From positions 1 to 7,729 of the forward strand of contig CALGGR010000297.1 of NCBI GenBank assembly GCA_937915755.1: a DNA stretch of 7,729 nt, given 5' to 3'. Below the pieces are notes generated by a model. That model searched no databases, was not told the origin of the DNA, and was given only the letters and a program-made list of their open reading frames with translations. Below are positions 1 through 5,883 of this stretch, one piece after another (the first letter of the stretch is position 1; each line of letters begins with the position of its first letter). The DNA comes from an uncultured Fretibacterium sp. Lineage in GTDB: Bacteria > Synergistota > Synergistia > Synergistales > Aminobacteriaceae. A program made the translations under genes and the position numbers.

Positions 1-537
1 GCTACACTTCTTATCGCAACAGGTGTATTCGGTGCTCCCGAGGGATTTGCTGAAAAGCTTGCTGCTACAATTAACTGGAAAGAGGCTAATGAGAGCGGCG
101 GTGCAGTAACAATGGGCACACCTGTAGTAGCTTCTCAGGTTGAGAACTACTATGCTGAGGTTTATGGCTATGAGACGATCGTAGTTGCTGCAGTTCCTCT
201 CACAGGTGCAGTAGAGCGTACAGCACCAGAGAAGATCACACTCAATATCGGTGGTAAGAACCAGAGTGTAACCGTAGGCACAGATGATTTAGCACTTTTA
301 AGCTACGATGTGACTAGCAACATCACAAGTGAGAACATCAAGGATACCTTCAAGGATCAGCTTGATTTCTCAATGTTTGATTACCCTCAGACAGCATTTG
401 TCCTTTCAAATGGTGAGGCTAAGGCTAAGCTTACATCAATGGATCCTGCCGGTAAGGAGGGCTCGGTAGATTCTGGTATCGCGAACACGTGGTTGACTGG
501 TTCGATCGGAGTTCGTCCGTATTTTTTGTTGTACTAG
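1..537 (+). CDS. Phage structural protein, probably tail-associated (5' end missing)
   Basis: The frame is open from the first base, so the start lies upstream; 178 residues and the stop (TAG 535-537) are visible. I do not recognise a named domain. The sequence is Ala/Thr/Val/Ser/Gly rich with alternating polar and hydrophobic residues, as in beta-rich virion proteins, and has no transmembrane segment. It ends in GSIGVRPYFLLY; a G-V-R-P-hydrophobic ending is seen in phage tail/receptor-binding and DUF6273-like proteins, but that link is weak. The first ~150 codons favour GCT, CTT and ACA, unlike the genes after it, which fits a highly expressed virion gene; the last ~20 codons shift to TCG, GCG, ACG and TTG. 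The tail-region gene downstream begins 15 nt after the stop, with its ribosome site overlapping the stop codon. A major tail or capsid-decorating protein is the main alternative. Confidence 0.6.
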   Translation, partial: ATLLIATGVFGAPEGFAEKLAATINWKEANESGGAVTMGTPVVASQVENYYAEVYGYETIVVAAVPLTGAVERTAPEKITLNIGGKNQSVTVGTDDLALLSYDVTSNITSENIKDTFKDQLDFSMFDYPQTAFVLSNGEAKAKLTSMDPAGKEGSVDSGIANTWLTGSIGVRPYFLLY

Positions 538-543
538 GAGGAG
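536..543 (+). promoter_or_regulatory. Strong ribosome binding site for the 113-aa gene
   Basis: AGGAGGAG overlaps the preceding TAG stop and lies 9 nt before the ATG at 553. It fixes that start and suggests translational coupling to the structural gene. Confidence 0.75.
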
Positions 544-552
544 TGAGAGCAA

Positions 553-894
553 ATGTCGAAGTGGAAGGTAACGCTGAGTGATGGAACGGAGTACGCAGGT
601 TTAGAACTGAGCGGGAACACGTTCTACAGTGAGAGGGAGCTGAGTCGCGAGATGTTCACTGACGGGAAACTGAGTAAGGTGAAGATTGAGTGCGTAGAGG
701 GGTCACCTGAGGATTTGGAGCAGGAGGCACTGATAGGGGCGCATGAGCACATGAAGTTGTTATCGTGTGGTCGAGCAGAATGGCGTAAGTGCTGGATGCT
801 GGTGTTAGGGTATTACAGCAAGGAAGAACTGAGGGAGTTGGAGGTAGATGGTAATTTGGAGTACTTGGCGATGATGACGGGGGTAGAGCTGTAA
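553..894 (+). CDS. Phage tail-region protein, 113 aa, upstream of XkdX
   Basis: A small soluble, acidic protein of unknown function. It opens with a beta-like segment (KWKVTLSDGTEYAGLELSGN, residues 3-22), followed by charged helices, and ends in EYLAMMTGVEL. Proteins of about this size with a similar start and a 'YLAMM..VEL' ending are common between tail-fibre genes and xkdX in clostridial prophages; this is from memory of the family. The start is set by AGGAGGAG 9 nt upstream. The stop overlaps the next gene's ATG in the sequence TAATG, so the two are probably translationally coupled. The coding strand is very G-rich. A role in tail or fibre assembly is inferred from position only. Confidence 0.8.
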   Translation: MSKWKVTLSDGTEYAGLELSGNTFYSERELSREMFTDGKLSKVKIECVEGSPEDLEQEALIGAHEHMKLLSCGRAEWRKCWMLVLGYYSKEELRELEVDGNLEYLAMMTGVEL

Positions 895-1034
895 TGAGAG
901 AGAAGTACGAGCGTATCAAGAGGTACTATGAAATGGGTGTATGGAGTGCGGCACGAGTGAGGGATGCGGTAGAGCGTGGGGTATTGAGTGCGACAGAATA
1001 CGAGGAGATAACTGGGGAGAAATACGTAGAGTGA
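894..1034 (+). CDS. xkdX: XkdX-like small phage protein (46 aa)
   Basis: ATG at 894 overlaps the previous stop (TAATG) and the frame closes at TGA 1032-1034. The 46-aa product shows the XkdX pattern: an N-terminal K-R-Y-Y-E-M-G segment (residues 9-15), a middle helix ARVRDAVERGVLS, then TEYEEITGEKY near the C-terminus. XkdX proteins (named after the PBSX prophage of Bacillus subtilis) are 40-60 aa and sit at the end of the tail gene cluster, usually just before holin and endolysin genes; their function is unknown. Here the gene is last in the tail module and is followed 14 nt later by a promoter and replication genes, with no lysis genes. The identification rests on motif, length and position. 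Confidence 0.85.
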   Translation: MREKYERIKRYYEMGVWSAARVRDAVERGVLSATEYEEITGEKYVE

Positions 1035-1046
1035 AGGAGTGTGTCA

Positions 1047-1060
1047 TGTGATATAATGTG
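1047..1060 (+). promoter_or_regulatory. Extended -10 promoter for the replication module
   Basis: TGATATAAT (1049-1057) is a perfect extended -10 element (TGnTATAAT); transcription would start near 1064. No good -35 hexamer lies 16-18 bp upstream (1028-1035 reads AGAGTGAA), which extended -10 promoters tolerate. The 14-nt block TGTGATATAATGTG matches the block at 5880-5893 at 12 positions. It lies between xkdX and the first gene of the replication module. Confidence 0.7.
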
Positions 1061-1131
1061 AGCATTCTGAAAGCGACAAGTTAATATAGTGCAGTCGAAG
1101 GCCTAGACGGCATAAAGGGAAGTCGTATCTG

Positions 1132-1353
1132 ATGGGGTCGGCATGGTGGCACATAGAGAGAGTGTTAGAGATGTCGATAGCAGAGTGGAAGCTAGGAGAC
1201 TTACGTGAAGTGAGATTGAGAGCCGAAGCAATGCGGAAGATGTGGACATCAGTAGGTATGATGAGCTGGGAAGGTGAGAGAACCCTCCAGCCGCCTGGGT
1301 CAACGTCAATGTTACGCACCATCCACCTCAAGTATAAGAAGGAGAAAGCATAA
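1132..1353 (+). CDS. Hypothetical 73-aa protein upstream of the primase
   Basis: I do not recognise this protein. It begins about 70 nt downstream of the predicted transcription start. The only ATG in this open stretch is at 1132, with AAGGGA (1115-1120) 11 nt before it. The first ~45 residues form an amphipathic helix-rich segment with Trp and Arg/Glu (WHIERVLEMSIAEWKLGD, then REVRLRAEAMRKMW). The last ~25 residues are Pro/Ser/Lys rich and coincide with an abrupt change from G-rich to C-rich DNA. The primase ribosome site lies inside its last codons and its stop is 2 nt before the primase ATG, so coupling is possible. It may be a small replication accessory or control protein (inferred from position), or the frame may be a chance one in an untranslated leader. 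Confidence 0.5.
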   Translation: MGSAWWHIERVLEMSIAEWKLGDLREVRLRAEAMRKMWTSVGMMSWEGERTLQPPGSTSMLRTIHLKYKKEKA

Positions 1354-1355
1354 AA

Positions 1356-4300
1356 ATGGACAAAACAGAGTTCCGCGACACTATCAACGCAATCAAGTCA
1401 TCCCACTCCCTGGTCGATTACGCCAATTCTCACGGCCTCAGAGTCAGACACAACGGCGCCGCCATCAATGCACCTCACCAGTTCAGGCCAGATGACAATC
1501 ACCCATCTTTCGCCATCTACCACAACGGCGCGTTCGACTTCGCTACTGGAAAACACTACGACCTCTTCGAGTTCATCCAGACCTACGAGAACTGCTCCTT
1601 CATCGAAGCCGTCCAGAAGTTCGAACCCACATTCTTCACACCTAAGAACTCTCAGGTACCCCCTGAACTGGTGGACTTGGCCAAGCGCAACAGAGATACA
1701 CTCAACACCAATATCTCCAAATGGCATGAGGCACTCCTCGCTAACCCTGAATGCACAGACCAGTTCACAGGAACAGTCATTCACCCCCTAGATTACCTGC
1801 ATTCCAGAGGCATCAACGACGACTCTATTGAGAAGTTCCTGCTCGGCTTTGACCCTCGGTCTAAGCGCATCATCATCCCATTCTTGCGCAACGGCAAGCC
1901 AGCCTTTTACGCCGGAAGAGACCTCACCTCACGCTTCAAACAGCTTGACAGTGAGGGCAAACCTTTGGGCCAGAAGTACAAGTATGCCACTACTGACTAT
2001 GGCATAGAGAAAATCATTTGGGGCCTCGATTACCTCAGGAACCCTAACCCCGCTCATTCCAGAAAGTCCCTGATGTCCGACATCGAGAACACCCTCACTG
2101 AACAGTACCTCAAAGATGACACGCTGTTCATATGCGAAGGCCTCCTCGATGCCATTATCCTGGTTCAGAACGGTTGGCAGGTACTCTGCACCGGCGGAGG
2201 GGCTATCGGTCACTGGAATTTGCCCTACGCCCTCGACCTCATGAGAAGCTACAAACAGGTCATACTCGCTTTCGACAACGACAAAAGCGGCAAAGACTTC
2301 ACCCGCAAATGGGCCGACTATTGCTTGGGCGAACACATCAAGTTTCTTTGCGCCGATATTCCGACTGACTATCAGGGTCACCCGGTCAAGGACATCAATG
2401 ACTACGCCCTCGCAGGCGGGGATATTTCCATGCTGGCAAAATGGGCACAGTCCGGCCTCGCATACTACGCAAGCACTCTCAACACTGTCGAAGAGATTTA
2501 CCAGTTCGTCAAAAAAGTGCACGGTTTTGCTTCCGACCACGATATGGACCAGATAAAGGAAGCCCTCGAAGCCAGAAGAGGCATTGAGGAAAAATCTGAC
2601 CCTAATGCACCCGACATCACTTACCCCCTCTTCAAGAAGGGTCAGATTGCTTCAGCCTTCAAGTCCGCAACTGAGAAGTCAACCGAGCTTGAAGTAGCTG
2701 AGAGAGTACTTGCCAAGCACAACCTGATATACGCATCTGACAATCGCTTCTATGAGTACACTGGCCAGAAATGGGAACAGCAGACTGACCTCACAGTTAT
2801 CCGCTATGCCCTTGACGTTCTGGGGCCTAATGGGACTCAGGGCAGAGCCGCCGCTATCACTAAGAGGCTCAAGGCCATGCTCGAGACAAAAACGCCCTTC
2901 AACAGTCAGCATGTTTTCCCAGTGCAGAACGGAGTGTTTCTGCTTGACGAGCGCAAGATAGTTCCTCACAACCCCGACTTCATGAACACGTCAGTAGTTG
3001 ACTATGCCGTCAACCCTGAAGGAGTGCCTAAGGCTATGGAGCTCCCCGACTACGAGGCAGAAAGAATTAGTGTCGAGACAACCAGCGGCACTATTATGCA
3101 GAACAGGCTTAATGCACTCAATGAGCGCAGAGAAAGGGAGGCCGAAGAAAACCTCCCTTTGCACAAGGCCTTCAATGAAGCAGGGTATATCTCTCAGAAT
3201 CAGGGTCTGACTGACTGGCAAAAATTTTGCCGCACCACATTCGTTGACGAACACGGAAACTATGACTGTTTGCTCGAACGTGAAGTGCAGTTAATGTCCG
3301 GGTACGGCTTTTACCCCGACAACAGACTGCAGGCAAATTTCCTTCTGTTAGGCAAGGGGGGGAACGCTAAGAGTACCTACCTTGAAGTCATGAAGGCAAT
3401 ATTCGGGCGCGACAAATGTTCGTTCCTTAGGCCCGACAGATTGAGCAACCCCTTCGACGCAATGGTGCTGTGCCACTCATGGATAAACATTTGCCACGAG
3501 TCGGCCAAGAGCATGAACGGAGCCGAAGAGACACTCAAAGCAGTCACGAGCGGCGACCCGATAACGGCGAGCTACAAAGGGCAGGATGCAGTGAGTTTCC
3601 AGAGCCGGGCCAAGTGGCTTATCGCGGCGAATAGCATTATGGACATCAAGGATGTCAGCTACGGATTTCTGCGCCGCATGATAATCATCCCGTTCAACGC
3701 AAAGTTCAAAGACAAGAAGGCCGACCTTGACATGGTAGAGAAGCTGCTGAAGCACAAGAACGAAATTTTCTGGTGGGTCTATGAGGGCTACCAGATGCTC
3801 CGGCAGGGTGCTAGGTTCGGCCAGCTCCCCCAGCAGAAAAAGTTAGCAGTCAAGCTTCGTGAGACTATTGACCCTTGCTACCTTTTTGTGCGTGAAGGGC
3901 TTATAGAGAGAGAATGCCCGTTCTTCAGCCAGTCCGAGCGCAATACTCCGATAACTGAGAGCGAGATGTTCGACTGGTACGTAGAATGGAGCAAGAAGAC
4001 ATACACCGATATACTTCCTCGCTACACGGTGATAGACAGAATAATTGACGCACTGGAGGACAGGATGCCGACATTGAAGCACGTTCGCCTTGTCCGCCAG
4101 GATGACGGAGTGCCTCAGAACTTCTTCATCAACACAGCCATTCCGCTTTACGAGGAAGAATTGGCACGTTTTGACGACGAGTCTCGTGCACTGCTTGCGT
4201 CTATAGGTGCACTTGGCCCAGTCGAGATAAATACAGCAACAGACACACACACACCTGCCCCTGCAATATCTGATGAAGGAATGCCTCCTTTTTGTGAAGA

Positions 4301-4787
4301 ATGTGTGAGTGACCCAGAAGCTCCCGAAGCACCTGAAAGTGAGGATAAGGCTTCGGGAGGAGATGGAGGAGACACAGCAATGCGCCTGTACCCCCATTTT
4401 GGCAAGCTCGTGAATGAGCAGAATGCGTTTGACTTTAGCCTCACCCTTCAGAAGTTCATGTTGGCCAATCCCGAAACATGGCAGGACGAATTTACCACAG
4501 AAGAGTTCATGACGCTTGCGAAGTACACGAAGAGACAGCTCGCGAAAGCATGCGGAGAACTCAGCAGGGACTGTGCCCAGGCGGTACTTGACGAATTGAG
4601 GTCAGGGTGGGTAGCAAGGAAGAAGATTACCCAGTCCAAAGCAGACGATGAACCAGCAGGCGATACGCTCCCGGCCGGAGGAGCCACTGGTGAAGCGTCT
4701 CAGGGCAGGGACCAGATAACCCAGTCCAATGAGCAGGACCCCCCAACGAATGCGGGAGACGGGGGCGAAGCGTCGGACAGGGAATAA
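1356..4787 (+). CDS. Phage primase-helicase (TOPRIM + SF3, P4-like), 1143 aa
   Basis: This protein should synthesise primers and unwind DNA at the phage replication fork. Residues 17-87 align with a CHC2 primase zinc finger (H49-P-S-F52; DLFEFI at 69-74), but the zinc cysteines are absent (A39, D61 and T64 fall at or near ligand positions). The TOPRIM domain is intact: CEG with E261, GGG 280-282, and D307-N-D309-K-S-G. A D5-N/P4-type region spans about 440-660 (NGVFLLDERKIVPHNP) and holds a charged insertion at about 559-618. The SF3 helicase has Walker A GKGGNAKST (666-674), the acidic motif INICHESA with E715, sensor KWLIAANS with N759, and arginines R773/R774. After about 955 come a Pro/Glu/Gly linker, a small helical domain (about 1009-1090) and a disordered repeated tail. 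The start ATG has AAGGAG 11 nt upstream. Third-base usage drifts from C-ending codons early to ATA, AGC and GCG late. The core assignment is firm; the role of the C-terminus is unknown. Confidence 0.95.
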   Translation: MDKTEFRDTINAIKSSHSLVDYANSHGLRVRHNGAAINAPHQFRPDDNHPSFAIYHNGAFDFATGKHYDLFEFIQTYENCSFIEAVQKFEPTFFTPKNSQVPPELVDLAKRNRDTLNTNISKWHEALLANPECTDQFTGTVIHPLDYLHSRGINDDSIEKFLLGFDPRSKRIIIPFLRNGKPAFYAGRDLTSRFKQLDSEGKPLGQKYKYATTDYGIEKIIWGLDYLRNPNPAHSRKSLMSDIENTLTEQYLKDDTLFICEGLLDAIILVQNGWQVLCTGGGAIGHWNLPYALDLMRSYKQVILAFDNDKSGKDFTRKWADYCLGEHIKFLCADIPTDYQGHPVKDINDYALAGGDISMLAKWAQSGLAYYASTLNTVEEIYQFVKKVHGFASDHDMDQIKEALEARRGIEEKSDPNAPDITYPLFKKGQIASAFKSATEKSTELEVAERVLAKHNLIYASDNRFYEYTGQKWEQQTDLTVIRYALDVLGPNGTQGRAAAITKRLKAMLETKTPFNSQHVFPVQNGVFLLDERKIVPHNPDFMNTSVVDYAVNPEGVPKAMELPDYEAERISVETTSGTIMQNRLNALNERREREAEENLPLHKAFNEAGYISQNQGLTDWQKFCRTTFVDEHGNYDCLLEREVQLMSGYGFYPDNRLQANFLLLGKGGNAKSTYLEVMKAIFGRDKCSFLRPDRLSNPFDAMVLCHSWINICHESAKSMNGAEETLKAVTSGDPITASYKGQDAVSFQSRAKWLIAANSIMDIKDVSYGFLRRMIIIPFNAKFKDKKADLDMVEKLLKHKNEIFWWVYEGYQMLRQGARFGQLPQQKKLAVKLRETIDPCYLFVREGLIERECPFFSQSERNTPITESEMFDWYVEWSKKTYTDILPRYTVIDRIIDALEDRMPTLKHVRLVRQDDGVPQNFFINTAIPLYEEELARFDDESRALLASIGALGPVEINTATDTHTPAPAISDEGMPPFCEECVSDPEAPEAPESEDKASGGDGGDTAMRLYPHFGKLVNEQNAFDFSLTLQKFMLANPETWQDEFTTEEFMTLAKYTKRQLAKACGELSRDCAQAVLDELRSGWVARKKITQSKADDEPAGDTLPAGGATGEASQGRDQITQSNEQDPPTNAGDGGEASDRE
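4321..4359 (+). repeat. Perfect 10-bp inverted repeat (hairpin) inside the primase gene
   Basis: CTCCCGAAGC (4321-4330) and GCTTCGGGAG (4350-4359) are exact reverse complements around a 19-nt loop. They lie in the low-complexity linker, 5 nt before an internal GGAGGA ribosome site. No T-run follows, so it does not look like an intrinsic terminator. It could control the internal start at 4380 or the folding of the mRNA. Confidence 0.7.
4365..4370 (+). promoter_or_regulatory. Internal Shine-Dalgarno in the primase gene
   Basis: GGAGGA lies 9 nt before an in-frame ATG at 4380 (residue 1009 of the primase), as good as the ribosome sites of the real genes here. It falls exactly at the junction between the disordered linker and the C-terminal helical domain. 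Confidence 0.4.
4380..4787 (+). CDS. Possible separately translated C-terminal part of the primase (135 aa)
   Basis: Same frame and stop as the primase. If translation begins at ATG 4380 (SD GGAGGA, 9-nt spacing), the product would contain only the C-terminal helical domain (MRLYPHFGKLVNEQNAFDF onward, with TLAKYTKRQLAKACGELSRD) and the disordered tail. Several phages and plasmids make a short C-terminal form of a replication protein from an internal start, so this is plausible, but it is inferred only from the ribosome site and the domain boundary. The other reading is that the GGAGGA arises by chance from Gly/Asp/Glu codons. Confidence 0.3.
   Translation: MRLYPHFGKLVNEQNAFDFSLTLQKFMLANPETWQDEFTTEEFMTLAKYTKRQLAKACGELSRDCAQAVLDELRSGWVARKKITQSKADDEPAGDTLPAGGATGEASQGRDQITQSNEQDPPTNAGDGGEASDRE
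4621..4787 (+). repeat. Degenerate tandem repeat encoding the primase tail
   Basis: Two copies of A-T-(T/A)-ACCCAGTCCAA start at 4626 and 4716, exactly 90 nt apart, so they keep the frame and encode ITQS twice. Each is followed by an acidic/Pro stretch and then G-E-A-S. A third, partial copy (AAGATTACCC, 4786-4795) begins at the stop codon and continues into the spacer. The repeat unit is about 30 codons, diverged, and encodes a Gly/Asp/Gln-rich disordered tail. Confidence 0.6.
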
Positions 4788-4814
4788 GATTACCCTTTGT
4801 GCTGTGAGGGCAAG

Positions 4815-4922
4815 ATGAACAGTCTCGTGCTTCTCTCTTCGGGAGCGTTGACCCGAAAACAGACGTGGAACTCTGTGCGCGGGGGTTTATCCCCCTCGCA
4901 GTTAGGAGGGTGCAGATTATGA
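4815..4922 (+). CDS. Possible 35-aa leader peptide before the regulator
   Basis: ATG 4815 opens a 35-codon frame that fills the space between the primase stop and the regulator. Its TGA (4920-4922) overlaps the regulator ATG (4919-4921) as ATGA, the same junction type used by three later gene pairs here. A modest ribosome site, GAGGG (4806-4810), lies 4 nt upstream. The peptide (begins MNSLVLLSSGALTRKQTWNS) resembles nothing I know. Both hairpins of this spacer, at 4838-4857 and 4877-4899, lie inside the frame, so ribosome movement could open them and expose the regulator's AGGAGG. A chance ORF is about as likely. Confidence 0.3.
   Translation: MNSLVLLSSGALTRKQTWNSVRGGLSPSQLGGCRL
4838..4857 (+). 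repeat. Inverted repeat TTCGGG / CCCGAA in the primase-regulator spacer
   Basis: TTCGGG (4838-4843) and CCCGAA (4852-4857) form a 6-bp stem with an 8-nt loop. The left arm with flanks (CTTCGGGAG, 4837-4845) repeats the right arm of the hairpin at 4350-4359. No T-run follows. Confidence 0.5.
4877..4899 (+). promoter_or_regulatory. G5/C5 hairpin just upstream of the regulator ribosome site
   Basis: GGGGG (4881-4885) pairs with CCCCC (4891-4895) around TTTAT, and the stem continues past one C/T mismatch as GCG/CGC (4877-4879 with 4897-4899). It ends 4 nt before AGGAGG at 4904-4909. With no T-tract it is more likely an mRNA stability or translation-control element than a terminator. Confidence 0.6.
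4904..4909 (+). promoter_or_regulatory. Ribosome binding site that fixes the regulator start
   Basis: AGGAGG lies 9 nt before ATG 4919. The same frame can be read back to a GTG at 4865, but that codon has no ribosome site and reading from it would translate the GC hairpin and this site. Confidence 0.8.
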
Positions 4923-5860
4923 GTGAAAAGAAGCAGAAGCAGAAGAAGTCAGGTTCCATGAGTGAGGACTGCTCGATAAAAGAGCTTAAGCAGACCCGCA
5001 TAGAGTTAGGAGTACGTCAAATAGACATAGCCCCATTGCTTGGTCTGTCGCAGGTAACATTGTCTTCACGAGAAAGAGGCCAGACCTACACCGACAGTAT
5101 ATTCCGCCGCCGGTACAAGAAACTGCTAGTGAACATAGAGAAGGGCAAGGTAGACATTCCCCGCAACAACGGAAAGGTAGTGAATTGCCGTAGCCGAGAG
5201 CATGGAGTACTTCCTTCGGATATTCGTTCACTTGACACTAGGCGAAAGAAAATGGGTCTCAGCTATCAACGTTTAGGGTACATACTAGGGCGCCATCGTA
5301 CAGTTATTAGCCGCGACGTAAAACAAGGAGCAATGAGCCAGTTGCAGTATGTTGAAATGGTGAACGCGTTGTACGACATGGAGACAGGAGGAATGTATAC
5401 GACATTGACAGAGCAAGAGGCACGAAATGTGCTGAATGACCTGGTGAGTTACTCAATGAGGTTAAACCGAGTGCAAAGGCTGAGCCTCAAGCTGAGAGAG
5501 TTTGAAGAGCTGCTATCATTGAGCGCGCAGAACTATCAGGGCGCGAGGCCAAGTGCAGGTCAACATTCGGACCCTGTAGCACGCAGGTACGAACGCATAG
5601 AGAGACTGAAGCGTGAACTTGAACGCATGAGGGAACGTATACGTCCAATCCAGGAAGTTTATGGCAACCTGAAGAACTCAGGTTCAGTGCGAGCCAGGCA
5701 GATATATCTGTTGTTTGAGCACCGTTATCTTGGTCATGAGGCAATGAGTGTAATCAGCGAGGAAACTGGCATACCAGTGAGGACGCTGTACCGACGTGAA
5801 CACGAGCTGATAATGCTAGTGTACAAGGCAGAACAGGACATGCATAGAAAGGAGGAATGA
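4919..5860 (+). CDS. Phage transcription regulator: two XRE-like HTHs plus sigma-4-like C-terminus
   Basis: A 313-aa basic DNA-binding protein. After a Lys-rich start (residues 4-10), residues 20-54 form an XRE/Cro-like helix-turn-helix (LKQTRIELGVRQIDIAPLLG, then SQVTLSSRERG). A second, similar segment lies at 101-138 (SLDTRRKKMGLSYQRLGYIL, then RTVISRDVKQG). Residues about 165-245 are coiled and charged with a SAGQHSDPVARR turn, as in DUF1492/ArpU-type phage proteins. Residues about 255-302 look like a sigma-70 region 4 HTH (RARQIYLLFEHRYLGHEAMS, then EETGIPVRTLYRREHELI). ArpU/RinA-like proteins activate late phage genes; joining this to two repressor-type HTHs is unusual. It sits between two promoters with the same 14-nt box, the second 20 nt after its stop, so control of one or both is inferred. 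The start is set by AGGAGG at 4904. The exact HTH family names are less certain than the presence of three HTHs. Confidence 0.8.
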   Translation: MSEKKQKQKKSGSMSEDCSIKELKQTRIELGVRQIDIAPLLGLSQVTLSSRERGQTYTDSIFRRRYKKLLVNIEKGKVDIPRNNGKVVNCRSREHGVLPSDIRSLDTRRKKMGLSYQRLGYILGRHRTVISRDVKQGAMSQLQYVEMVNALYDMETGGMYTTLTEQEARNVLNDLVSYSMRLNRVQRLSLKLREFEELLSLSAQNYQGARPSAGQHSDPVARRYERIERLKRELERMRERIRPIQEVYGNLKNSGSVRARQIYLLFEHRYLGHEAMSVISEETGIPVRTLYRREHELIMLVYKAEQDMHRKEE

Positions 5861-5862
5861 GT

Positions 5863-5883
5863 CACAAATGATACGTTTTTGTG
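5863..5883. promoter_or_regulatory. Inverted repeat across the second promoter, possible operator
   Basis: CACAAA (5863-5868) and TTTGTG (5878-5883) are exact reverse complements with a 9-nt centre. They cover the -35 and spacer region of the promoter at 5885-5890, where a bound dimer would block or contact RNA polymerase. The regulator encoded just upstream is the natural candidate ligand (inference). Confidence 0.45.

Noticed and set aside
430..537. Possible diversity-generating retroelement variable region at the end of the first gene
   Set aside because: The GVRP-type ending and the codon shift raised the idea, but there is no second near-identical template repeat in the window and no reverse transcriptase.
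1085..1090. Second -10 element TATAGT downstream of the first promoter
   Set aside because: No -35-like sequence 16-18 bp upstream and no extended TG; the element at 1049-1057 is far better.
1061..1131. tRNA or structured RNA in the leader before the 73-aa gene
   Set aside because: Only short, weak pairings (CGAC/GTCG, GCC/GGC) and no cloverleaf or T-arm consensus.
1929..2540. Long antisense open frame (203 codons) inside the primase gene
   Set aside because: It is a shadow of the primase frame, caused by the C-ending codons there. It has no ribosome site and no recognisable motif, while the sense strand encodes an intact TOPRIM.
3843..4397. Antisense open frame of 184 codons over the primase C-terminal half
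   Set aside because: Cys/His/Arg-rich translation without domain character, no ribosome site, fully covered by a well-supported gene.
4865..4918. Upstream GTG start for the regulator
   Set aside because: No ribosome site at 4865, and the added residues would encode the GC hairpin and the AGGAGG that fits ATG 4919.
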